Source: Vandiemenella viatica
Lineage: Eukaryota > Arthropoda > Insecta > Orthoptera > Morabidae
Length of the DNA: 64,000 nt
Direction of reading: 5' to 3'
NCBI GenBank assembly: GCA_031002005.1
Contig: CM061920.1
Span: forward strand, 47,408,610 to 47,472,609
Below are positions 33,315-43,735 of the stretch, in pieces. A model generated the notes under the pieces. That model saw only the letters and a list, made by a program, of their open reading frames with translations, made no database searches and had not been told where the DNA came from. The position numbers were made by a program, and so were the translations under genes. Positions within the stretch are counted from its first letter, which is position 1. Every line of letters starts with the position of its first letter.

Positions 33315-35200
33315 GTTCAGAGGAAGCCTTGAATCTGAAATACTAAATACTTCTAATGATGGTAACTTCCTGGGTATATTGCAACTGCTAGGAAACTATG
33401 ATGTTGTGATGATGGAGCATCTCCGCCGTATTACTAATAATTAGACTAATGTCTTATTACAGTGGCAAATGTATTCAAAACGAATGGAGTTCGTAATAAA
33501 ATTTTGACTATTGTTTCGTCCTCTAAATATTTCTCCATCATACTGAATTGAACTCCTGATACAAGTCATGTCGAACAATTATCTTTGTCATTGATTTTGT
33601 TGACACTAATGAAGACGAAGTCTTAGAGCGTAAGCATTTCTCTGTACTTACAATCATGGAGGAAGGAAATATATGGAGACGACGCAAGAGACCTTCACCA
33701 CGCATTAAAGTGAAGGAGGGCGGAGGAGGAGTGGGGGGGCATGGCCGGAGTGGAGGGGGCATGGCCGCTTCCATACAGACACGGGGAATATGTACAAAAA
33801 CCTCAAGTGGACTCTAGGATAAAGGTGACGCCGATATCTGGTGATGGATTATTATGTAACTCGATATGACAAATAAAAAATGAAGAATAAAATGTTTTGA
33901 TATTCTGCTTAGTTTTCGAGATATTCTGTCCCAAATGTGAAATGGTTTTGGTTGAAATTCAGAAGAAAAAATTGGTTAAAGTCAAATTTGATGATGGATT
34001 CTTATTTAAAAAGACGAGACATATGTAAAATAAAGAATAAAAATTTTCGATATCTCACCTAGTTCTAGAGATATACTGTATCAAAAGTGAGGTTTCTTGA
34101 GTTGAAATGGAGAAGAAAAATTTCGCAAAAGTCAAATTTAACGATCGATTCTTATGTAACACGACGAGACAAATCGAAAATAAAGAATAAAATTTTTCGA
34201 TATCTTGCTTAGTTTTCGGGATGTACTGGGAACATCATAATGTTTGGAAGTGCAATACCGCTGCTGCTGCTATGCGGGAGAGTTTAGAGCCGGCTTCACC
34301 GATTTAACGTCACTTCTCCTCCATATATTTCCTTCCTTCATGCTTACAATCCGGAAAGTGACTCTTTTGGACAGGAAGCTGGGCTCGCTGCCCTGTTTAT
34401 CATTGGTACTTTGCGATAGTTCGATTTGGATATGAACGATTGTTGAGGCCAAAGATATGACAATGGATCCAATATCGTAGGAGGAAACAAATCTGTCCAA
34501 AGCAAAATTTCTGAACCAGTATCTTCGAGCATTTTTTAATGGATGTAACTGTCATTAAATTTGGTAATAGCAAGTGCAACCAAAACATCAGTTAAATCGT
34601 TTCCTAGGACGGATTTCTTTGAAGAATATTTGTTTTATTCTCTCGACGAATAAAGGGATGGGAAGTGGCATTCAAGCACTTCGAAGGACTATCACCAAAA
34701 AAATTGCTCGTTTCAAGAATAGAGTTTCTAGCATCGCTACAGTTCGTTATCACTATCCTTCAGTTCGTGACGCCCTTCTGAAACGAATTATTCAGTTACC
34801 TTGTCACGTAGCCAGATCATGAAGCAATTTGAGTTCATAATTACAGTGGTGACTTGGTATAATACATTGTTTCAAGTAAACATTGTAAGCAAAGGCTATG
34901 TTGACTGAAAGTGGATTTATGAAACTCTTCGCAGTTGCTGAAAAACAGCTCGGGATTTGAATCTGATAACAGACAGCTAGAGAAATTGATTCTCAGACTG
35001 GAAATTTTCCTACTATTAACCCACCCAAATGCCAAAGAAAGTAAAGATTTTTTGTGTATGAGCCATAAATGAGATAGCAATAGATCCAGAAGAATTTTTT
35101 ACAATTAATGTGTTTTAGCATACGATTGATACAACTGAGAATCGGTTGGTCACTCTATTGGCATAACTTTCCAAGGGCGTAGCCAGGATTAGCTTCAGAT
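33315..35200 (+). pseudogene. hAT transposase relic, ZMYM1/DUF4371 type, first copy
   Basis: Fragments in order fit the ZMYM1-like hAT family: DGNFLGILQLLGNYD (pattern GNFLGLL-E-L..YD), RITNN region, RGQRYDNGSNIVGGNKSVQS (pattern RGQGYDNGANMSGKYKGVQ), LFSRRIKGWEVAFKH (pattern LFSxSTKRWxxLKxH), RYHYPSVRDALL (pattern RxQxxxIRDALL) and a later EFIITVVTWYNTLFQVNIVSK (pattern WHDILFxVNxVSK). Many frame changes and stops interrupt it, and the P-like element at 33655-34342 splits it. The same relic in the second copy lacks that insertion. Confidence 0.75.
33655..34342 (-). mobile_element. P-like (THAP) element, copy 4, with perfect target duplication
   Basis: 688 bp with ends CATGGAGGAAGGAAATATAT and ATATTTCCTTCCTTCATG, flanked by perfect CTTACAAT at 33647-33654 and 34343-34350. 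The empty site is visible in the second copy at 60371-60378 (CTTACGAT). It carries three units of a tandem repeat starting at 33843, 33993 and 34143, exactly 150 bp apart. The THAP exon has been deleted. This is the cleanest proof of mobility for the family, and it post-dates the locus duplication. Confidence 0.92.
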
Positions 35201-35897
35201 TGTGGCAAAAACAATGAAAAAACCTTTTTTGAAAATGGTTTTACTTGGGGAAAACCTGTATAATCATTAGTTTGCGAGGGTTATGGCAAATTTTAGAAAA
35301 GTTTATTTTTCGGTATTAAAAGTGGGAATTTTTATTTCCATATATTTTCTATTTTTATATATACAGTATTTAAAAAAAAAAAAATATTTAAAAAACTGTG
35401 AATTTGACGTGTAAGTGAAGTGAGCATTGTATTCGCCACAGTAGCTTAAATAAACATTTTCAAATATATAGTATTCCTTTTTACCGTTGTTTCTCATTAA
35501 TACCACTGCTATACTATACTAATCTTTCCGAGGTTTGAGTTATTGTTGTATATAAAGACTATCTTTTGTCCGTGGCTTTACTCGACTGGAATTCATAAAG
35601 CATTCATATATATATTCGTATCCGAATCTCACAGGAACTGCTATTCGAGATAGAAGTAGATGGCCAATATTTTATTCCAAATTTGTCCTAAGCAGTTCAG
35701 TCGTTTCGACGTGAAACAGTAAAAACATCCAAACAAACAAACTTTTATGATATTAGTAGGATGTATAAACTGTATGTTATCTTCAGTCTATCTATATGGA
35801 CACCTTAATCACAAATAAGCTATTGCTTATTTGGGGCGCCACAATGAGACCTCGCACTACCTGAAAAACTTGCTAGGGCCGCCCCTGGGTAAGCACC

Positions 35898-38231
35898 ACG
35901 GGGGTGCTGGCAAACGAAGCAGGCTAGCGCGATGCATCCTGCTCCAATATAGCCTAGAATGAGTATGGTGGTGTAGTCTTACCCGGTGGCGATGACACGT
36001 GCTGGCGGGGGTGGTTATGGCGGTGGTATCCGTCCTAAAGATCGGGCATGTAGGGGGTGGTCATCTAGCAGCACTGTGGCTGTCGCCGCCGGCGAAACCC
36101 TTACCGCGCACTCCCAGGATGAGGAAAGGCTCTGTGCGTTGCGGCGGTTGCGCCCTGGTGATGCGAATCACGCCTAACCAATACGCACAACACTTGTTAC
36201 ACACAGCTGTTACTAATTATAACGAATCAGCATGTTCCAGGACCATCACAAAGGCAGCAACGGCGAGCGGCACTAGCTGACAATCTCAATGGCAGCGACG
36301 GTGTGTGGACCAGCTGTAAGTTGTTGAATGACACCATATCATAACAAACCTAACAAATTCCTCATACATCCGAACCTTGTAGCATAGAATCTGTCGCGGT
36401 CGTGGCAGTATTTTAGCCAGCCAATCTTATCTACATCTACATATATACTCTGCAATTCACAAAATTGTGGGTGGCACCTGAAACTATCGCAGAGGGTTTT
36501 TTTTCCACAAGGGTAAAACCTTGGCACTTTTTCCCTCTGCCCTGTCTCTTCTTTTAAAGTTTCTGTCTATCTTATCCGATGGACCCATGTAAACGGGTGA
36601 ACGCTGGGACACATGGAATACATCACAATCCCATTCCTGTGACCACTTATAGATTTACTAACTTAATGCATGTGCAGAGGTGAGCAGTTGGTAACAGGAA
36701 GGCCTCCATGCTTGGAGGAGCGGGTTTTGGGAGCTCCCACCCTCCCCCACGCAAAAAAAAGAAGTGGGGCCAACTGTTCTATGCGGGTCGTTTATGCGGT
36801 ACAACTAACCATGCCGTAATCATGATCTCACTCTAGTGAGTACTTGTCTTCTCGAGTGAATGTGCTTAATGTGACAATATTCAATGGAACTGTTGTCCGA
36901 CGCTTTATTCCCAATTCTGGTATCGACAATGTAAGAGAGAACTTTTCAAGAATATAAGTATTTTGTGATCCTCAAACTGTGTCAAGTGAACTTATTTACT
37001 GTACGCCTACCCTTTACGTATATAATACGAACGCGTGGCGACCGCTTTATTTAATATTAAGGTACCAGAAACCTACAAAGGTCATGAACTTAATTGTTCA
37101 CAGTTTAGACAAAATGTTGCTAGCCCCCAGCAATAGCTTTTCGTCTGACAAGTAGGATAGCGGACTTGTGATATTTTGGACGAAGTGAACAGTATAAATA
37201 CTAGTAACCTTCTTAAATTAGTAGTAATCTTTGGTTTGTGCTGATGTACACTTTCTTTTACACATATTTACAAGGATTGTGAAAGAATACTGTGTGCTTG
37301 AACTCAAAGTATTGATGACATGCAATCGTAATTTCAAAGTGTCATATAATCAGTGCAGCTCTCGTTCAATCAAATTCATTAGTCATTGAAAGTACCGGTA
37401 ATAATTTATCTTTTTTATAAACCTTTCAGCCACATTCTATTTAGCAGCGTAAAATAAAATTACGATCAAAATAAGACCTGACACTTAGGGTCTAGAAAAG
37501 TATAAAATTTGCATGTGGAGATATTGTATGAGAATCAGCTCTTCTTAAGATAACAACCGTAATTTTCAAGCTACAGTAATGATTTATAGCTCAAGGTATT
37601 CAGAATAAAAAGATCTGCAACATATGAAAAAAAAATTAGAGTCAATAGCTAAACGACAAGTAGGTTTTTTAGACAAGAAAATAAAAATTTGTGGATTGCA
37701 CAATATTGAAAAAAATGCCGAATTACACTAACGACAGCATGGAAAGTCGTTTCAGATAAGAGATAAATTTTTACTGTTCACGAATAGCTACCTTGTTTCC
37801 CAGTTCCAGCAGCATTTGGGACTTAAAAGGGAAATTTAAAATTTTTTGTCAAGATGGCATTGTGACGTCACACAATGAAGGATACCTATAATAAAAGAAA
37901 CTATGGAAAGATAATGTTTTCAGGGATACATTAAAATACCATTGGAAAGTAGAATTTTAATGAATAAGATTCAAGTTTATTTCAGCTCAATTCAAGTTGT
38001 AGTTCCTGAAAATTTAAATATTAAAATTTGGTAAATATGACTCAATAGCATTAAGGTTTGATTTTCATTATGAATTACAGTAAGGACAGTTTTGTAACAT
38101 ACTCCAAAGGTCAAAAGTTGGGGGATTTTTTTATAGTTTGTTTTAATTCAAAAAGTTACCCAATGAGATTAAGAATTTTTCGAATAAGAGTAAAGTGGAA
38201 GGGGGAATTTTGATTCCCGAAACTATCACAC
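35898..38231. repeat. Region C, first copy: flank of the hAT element
   Basis: Matches 61914-64000 up to about 37985. It has a GC-rich part (35898-36320) with open frames but no recognisable protein. 36428-36600 (CTACATCTACATATATACTC, then GTGGGTGGCACCTGAAAC) resembles a degenerate tRNA-less SINE common in Orthoptera, offered tentatively. The rest is AT-rich with no recognised feature. Confidence 0.5.
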
Positions 38232-38689
38232 TTAGGGGGCATGGGGTTTACACGCGTGATGGGATTTTTTTTAGGGGCTTTATAATTTTAGGGGAATTTT
38301 TAGGTGTATTTTTTTTAGATACTTTATGATTTCTTGTATTTATGTGTTGAATATTTAAATAGCGACATCAAATCCTCGTTAGGACTTCTCTATGACTGAA
38401 TAGATTTTTCTGATCACAGAATAAAATATTTGTTTCTGATACATACTTGTTTTGTTTTGAAACAAAGTGTAGACTCAGTGTTTAATGTTTACCAGAGACA
38501 TATAATTGTTTCGGTTCCCTATGGAAAGACTTTGGTTATTGCGGCGACAAACAAACGCAGCAATGTAGCCGTTATTGTTTATTTATTTTTGGTCGAATTA
38601 ACATTGCTTTTGTTTGTATGCTGTAGTGTGTCGACAAACAATTTGATACTCATCATTGAGACCATGAATGCTAACAGAGCTCCTCAAAA

Positions 38690-39576
38690 AAAATTCAATT
38701 ACTCAGCGGAACCCGATGGCTCACCCGCTTTCAATCAATTAACACAATATTAGAGCAGTGGGACGAACAAAAGTTGCTCTTTTCAATTGCCAAGACGGAA
38801 GACAAATGTTACATGCCAGAATAGATTCACGATATCATGAGGAAACTACCATTCACTTTTTTTATTTTTCTGAAAAAAAAAATTGAAAAGCGTGGCCAAT
38901 TATATATACTTTTTAAAGTGACGATGTTGAACCCACTAAATTATTTGAAGATTTATTTTTACTGTACAAAAACTTGCTAAAACGTCTTGTTGTACCTTAA
39001 CAATTGAAGAATTATTGGATTGTGAACTGGTGGAATTCAATTTCCAGGAACATATAATGCATACAACATCAATGTATTTCGGGTATGATTTTCAAAACAT
39101 ATTACAAGAACTTGAAGCAAATGACTTATTAGATGTCAGAGAAAGAAGCAAGAACTTTTATGTTGTCTAGTAGAACAAATCCAAAAACGGCTTCCAAACA
39201 ATTTAAGAACATTGAAAATGGTTGCTGATTTGCACTCAAAGGTTGTTACATCTCAAGTCAAACCTGAAATAAAACCAATAATAAATTTAGCGGACTCATA
39301 TTTATGGCAACAAAAATGACATTGAGTTCGAGTGGTACCAATTGAGTAATAAACATGGTCTAATACTCCACTTCAGCTGATTTTTATGCAGAAGTCTACG
39401 ATAATTGTGATGCAGCTGGCTGTAAACGTTTTAGAAACGTCTCAAAATTTGGCCTACCATTAATTACAGTTCCGATTTCGAACGCGAATGTTGAACGAAC
39501 CTTTTCAATCTATAGTATTATTAAAAATAAGTTGCGTAGTGCGTTAGCTATTGATATGCTACAAAGTGTGATGATT
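38690..39576 (+). pseudogene. hAT transposase C-terminal relic with dimerisation domain
   Basis: Broken frames lead to FGLPLITVPISNANVERTFS followed by IIKNKLRSALAIDMLQSVMI (about 39450-39575). This matches the hAT C-terminal dimerisation region, pattern SNAxVERxFS...KxKLRxxL. Upstream pieces such as LPNNLRTLKMVADLHSKVV are in different frames. Catalytic residues of the RNase H-like core cannot be located with confidence. Confidence 0.75.
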
Positions 39577-39640
39577 TTAATTTAATTTAATTTAATTGCA
39601 ATGGAGCACAGGCTCCGGTGGCAATTTCCCTACACACCCA
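39577..39640 (-). mobile_element. LINE family B 3' tail fragment
   Basis: TTAATTTAATTTAATTGCAA and the following GGAGCACAGGCTCCGGTGG are the same as the 3' end of the LINE at 29995-30050. Only about 64 bp are present, inserted right after the hAT dimerisation region. Confidence 0.8.
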
Positions 39641-39679
39641 TGATGGTCAGATTTACATTGCAAATAAATGGTGGATCTT

Positions 39680-39940
39680 GCATAACATTTAATCCTTCTA
39701 CTAAAATGTTAAGTTTGTTTAATGTCAAAATGTATAATTTCAAAAACTTCGTACAATCAGAACAAAACGACGTGATGTTCGAAATACTGAATAATTTATA
39801 AATAAAAAAGATATTGCATAACATTTAATCCTTCTACTAAAATGTTAAGTCTAAATGTATGATCTCAAAAACTCTGTACAATCAGAACAAAATGAAATGG
39901 TGTTAGAAATATTCGATAATTTATAAATAAAAATATTACT
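39680..39940 (+). repeat. Tandem duplication, 136-bp period, in the hAT 3' region
   Basis: GCATAACATTTAATCCTTCT starts at 39680 and again at 39816. The two units share most bases, and the second is shortened by a small deletion near its TTAAGT. It lies between the transposase relic and the right terminus. Confidence 0.8.
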
Positions 39941-40188
39941 AATCAAAATATAGTATTTATTTATGTAGGGGGTTTTCCCCTTTATTTTGGTGATTTTAGG
40001 AGTTTTGACGTAAGTTTTAGGGGTATAACAAATTTTGAGTTGGCAACCCTGTTAGGGGGAATGTCTTCCGAAGGTGTAATAAGATTTAAACATCAACAAC
40101 ATATTAAAATTTCAAAGCGACCAGTGTAAAAATGAGGGTTTCGTTTGTTAGTCCACTGTTATGTCAAGACACTCAGAATGAATATAAC

Positions 40189-42057
40189 CATGGAGGAAGG
40201 AATTATATGGAGGAGAAGTGACGTTAAATCGGTGAAGCAAGCACTAAACTCTCCCGCATGGTGGCAGCACCGGCAGCGACCATATGGCGCTTCCCAACAA
40301 TTAAGGTGTTCACATTGTGGTAGATGCAGTGATTATTTCATTTAGTATTGTGTATAAGTGTTTAAAAATGCCAGCTTGTGTTGCGTACGGTTGCACAAAT
40401 AGGCCAGACAGGAAAGAACCTGGAATATCATTTCATAAGTAAGTTGAATTGTAATTATCGTTGGTAGATGCAGTGATTATTTCATTTAGTATTGTGTATA
40501 AGTGTTTAAAATTGCCAGCTTGTGTTGCGTACGGTTGCACAAATAGGCCAGACAGGAAAGAACCTGGAATATCATTTCATAAGTAAGTTGAATTGTAATT
40601 ATCGTTGTTGAAGTGAGCGGTAGACACCGCAAACTTTGCAGCACGTCTATAAATATTTAGTCATAGCTCTCAATGGGATGACTTTGTTCTCAAATTTTTC
40701 TTGGTGTAATGTAGAAAATCAGCAAACTTGCTATTTTGCACATAATAGACTAGCATTATTTTTTTAACGAGTGTTTAAAATGAGATTTAAAGGGGCGTGT
40801 TTTACTTCGCGATTCAGTGAATTTACTATTACGATTTCTTTCGTCACGTTGCTGATTATACTGACAATGGATGATGAAATTAACTGTTATGTGAGAAGCT
40901 GTGAGTTTTATTAATTTTTTAAAGCTTCATATAAGACTTGTTTCTGTTTGTAAATACGTCTATACCTATTTTTACCGATTTTGAAATCTTTCTCATCTAT
41001 TTATGTCGAAACAGGTTCATGCAGAAATAAAAATGGGCTTCATAAATAAAGAAGTTATTGGCCTTTGAACAAAATCAATTTGGGGAATGTGTTTCTAATT
41101 TAGTTTCTTTTTTTTTGTACAACATTCTCCCCCCCCCCCCCCTCACCCGTATCTAAATCTAACTGAGAGATTATTTTTTTACAATTGTCCTAATAAGTAG
41201 GGCTGTGAAATTAGACAACACATCTTGATCAAGAGAATGTTCATTAAGGTGACTGAATAAACATTTTATTTCTGGTACCAGCCTACAAAATGTCTGGGTT
41301 GCTTATCCCTAGAGTGGGTCCTCTTACTTTTTTTCTGGTCTAGGACACATTTCAGACTAACCACAAGTGGTAGTAATAAAACTGAAATATCCATTCTGCA
41401 TGTCAACCATGTAATCATTGTGGCTTTGACAGAATTAATTTTTGGTACAGCCTGCATCCAAACCTAAACCCCTCAATTTGGATGTTGTATATCCCCCAAA
41501 CTAAGCAAGATATCGAAAACATTTATTCCTTATTATCGAGTTTTTTCGTCGTGTTACATAAGAATCCATCATTAAATTTGACTTTTGCGAAATTTTTCTT
41601 CTGCATTTCAACTCAAGACACCTCACTTTTGAGACAGTATATCTCGAGAACTAGGTGAAATATCGAAAAATTTTACTCTTTATTTTTTATTTGTCTCGTC
41701 TTTTTAAATAAAAATTCATCATAAAATTTGACTTTGAATAATTTTTTCTTCTGAATTTCAACCAAAACCATTTCACATTTGAGACAGAATATCTCGAAAA
41801 CTAAGCAGGATATCAAAAAATTTTATTCTTCATTTTTTATTTGTCTAATCGAGTTACATAATAATCCATCACCAGATTGCGGCGTCACATTTATCCTACA
41901 GTCCCCTTGAGGTGTTTGTACATATTCCCCGTGTTTGTTGGGAAGCGGTCAAGCCCCCACCACTCCGGCCATGCCCCCCCACTCCTCGCCGGCCTGCTTC
42001 ACTCCCATGCGTGGTAAAGGTCTCTTGCGTCGTCTCCATATTATTCCTTCCTCCATG
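40189..42057 (+). mobile_element. P-like (THAP) element, copy 5, with perfect target duplication
   Basis: 1869 bp with ends CATGGAGGAAGGAATTATAT and CATATTATTCCTTCCTCCATG-type, flanked by perfect AATATAAC at 40181-40188 and 42058-42065. It has a tandemly duplicated THAP first exon (40320-40607) and repeat units of the 150-bp array at about 41500-41900 in inverse orientation. Confidence 0.92.
40320..40607 (+). pseudogene. Duplicated THAP first exon
   Basis: A 144-bp unit starting GTAGATGCAGTGATTATTTC at 40320 recurs at 40464. The first unit encodes MPACVAYGCTNRPDRKEPGI then SFHK, with an intact GTAAGT donor. The second encodes the same residues from ACVAYGC, but its ATG is changed to TTG (AATTGCCAGC), so only the first keeps the start. 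No second exon is present in the element, so neither can make a full THAP domain. Confidence 0.8.
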
Positions 42058-42104
42058 AATATAACGAGGTCCAGAGCATATTTCGGCTGACAAGTGGATG
42101 ATTA

Positions 42105-43104
42105 NNNNNNNNNNNNNNNNNNNNNNNNNNNNNNNNNNNNNNNNNNNNNNNNNNNNNNNNNNNNNNNNNNNNNNNNNNNNNNNNNNNNNNNNNNNNNNNN
42201 NNNNNNNNNNNNNNNNNNNNNNNNNNNNNNNNNNNNNNNNNNNNNNNNNNNNNNNNNNNNNNNNNNNNNNNNNNNNNNNNNNNNNNNNNNNNNNNNNNNN
42301 NNNNNNNNNNNNNNNNNNNNNNNNNNNNNNNNNNNNNNNNNNNNNNNNNNNNNNNNNNNNNNNNNNNNNNNNNNNNNNNNNNNNNNNNNNNNNNNNNNNN
42401 NNNNNNNNNNNNNNNNNNNNNNNNNNNNNNNNNNNNNNNNNNNNNNNNNNNNNNNNNNNNNNNNNNNNNNNNNNNNNNNNNNNNNNNNNNNNNNNNNNNN
42501 NNNNNNNNNNNNNNNNNNNNNNNNNNNNNNNNNNNNNNNNNNNNNNNNNNNNNNNNNNNNNNNNNNNNNNNNNNNNNNNNNNNNNNNNNNNNNNNNNNNN
42601 NNNNNNNNNNNNNNNNNNNNNNNNNNNNNNNNNNNNNNNNNNNNNNNNNNNNNNNNNNNNNNNNNNNNNNNNNNNNNNNNNNNNNNNNNNNNNNNNNNNN
42701 NNNNNNNNNNNNNNNNNNNNNNNNNNNNNNNNNNNNNNNNNNNNNNNNNNNNNNNNNNNNNNNNNNNNNNNNNNNNNNNNNNNNNNNNNNNNNNNNNNNN
42801 NNNNNNNNNNNNNNNNNNNNNNNNNNNNNNNNNNNNNNNNNNNNNNNNNNNNNNNNNNNNNNNNNNNNNNNNNNNNNNNNNNNNNNNNNNNNNNNNNNNN
42901 NNNNNNNNNNNNNNNNNNNNNNNNNNNNNNNNNNNNNNNNNNNNNNNNNNNNNNNNNNNNNNNNNNNNNNNNNNNNNNNNNNNNNNNNNNNNNNNNNNNN
43001 NNNNNNNNNNNNNNNNNNNNNNNNNNNNNNNNNNNNNNNNNNNNNNNNNNNNNNNNNNNNNNNNNNNNNNNNNNNNNNNNNNNNNNNNNNNNNNNNNNNN
43101 NNNN
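42105..43104. other. Assembly gap of exactly 1000 N
   Basis: A round-number gap. The sequence before it (42066-42104) is unassigned and the sequence after it is the inverted Jockey element. Confidence 0.99.
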
Positions 43105-43354
43105 ATTGCTCTATGTCCGTGTCTTTAATCACGATCGTACCTCCACCCCATGTTGTGTTCTGCCTGTGAGTACAGTGCACATGGTATTTGCTCATGTGAA
43201 AGTTATCTTTTGCGCCTAGATGTGTCTCTTTTATAAGAGCGATACGGATAATATGCTGTTCCATAAACGCCGGCAATTCTGCTTTTTTGCATTTCAGTCC
43301 GCAGGCGTTCCAGAAGAGAATACGCCTATTCAGAGGAGTGGGTTTGTCAGGCAT
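43105..43354 (-). pseudogene. Jockey-type ORF2 start, second copy, cut by the gap
   Basis: The minus strand from ATG 43354 reads MPDKPTPLNRRILFWNACGL, then LIKETHLGA and GGGTIVIKDTDIEQ before the gap. It has Trp (TGG) where the copy at 16442 has a TAG stop, so this part is intact. Confidence 0.88.
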
Positions 43355-43387
43355 CGTTCGGTTTTTGGACGGACAAAAGGCTAATCT

Positions 43388-43735
43388 GAATTAGCTACAG
43401 TCTATCTCCACCCATCTGGGGTCTTGAACTCTAGCAGGGTAGCTTGGATTACTGACTTTAGGTATGTTGCGATTGCAATCCATCTCCTCCATCTGGGGGA
43501 GTGTTCAGAATCTGCAGTAAGGTTAGAAGGCAGCATTTCCCTGCAGTCCATCTCCCCCATCTGGGGAAGTGTCCAGGCGCTGCAGTGGGGCAAGAAGGCA
43601 GGATTGATCTGCAGACCATCTCCCCCCATCTGGGGAAGTGTCCAGGCACTGCAGCAATGTTGTGTGTACAATCAGGATTACAGTCCATCTCCCCCATTCA
43701 GGGGAGTGTTCAGGAACTGTAGTAGAGGTCTTAGA
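43388..43735 (-). repeat. Tandem 5' monomers of the Jockey-type LINE, second copy
   Basis: Inverse copy of 15862-16205, with about five units around CCATCTCCCCCATCTGGGG. Monomer boundaries correspond one to one with those of the first copy. Confidence 0.75.

Larger units (their letters stand above)
32861..35889 (+). mobile_element. hAT element right part, first copy
   Basis: Direct counterpart of 59579-61905. It holds a 300-bp MITE, a P-like element and the transposase relic, and ends in CTAGGGCCGCCCCTG followed by the target duplication GGTAAGCA (35890-35897). Its own left arm lies inverted at 26639-31937. Confidence 0.9.
38240..40051 (+). mobile_element. Second hAT element with transposase relic
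   Basis: 1812 bp flanked by perfect TTAGGGGG at 38232-38239 and 40052-40059. The right end reverse-complements to CAGGGTTGCCAAC, a classic hAT terminus. The left end CATGGGGTTTACAC is a poor match to it, so it is either mutated or the boundary is slightly off. Subterminal TTTTAGGGG motifs occur near both ends. It contains a hAT dimerisation domain relic and a direct repeat at 39680-39940. Confidence 0.8.

Noticed and set aside
37855..37885. TGACGTCA palindrome as a CRE-type regulatory site
   Set aside because: A single 8-bp match with no gene nearby is not evidence.
38430..38753. 107-residue plus-strand frame before the hAT relic
   Set aside because: It spans the expected 5' part of the transposase region, but its sequence shows no transposase or zinc-finger motif.
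42041..43354. 437-residue frame on minus across the second gap
   Set aside because: Only the part before the gap (Jockey endonuclease start) is real; the rest is N.
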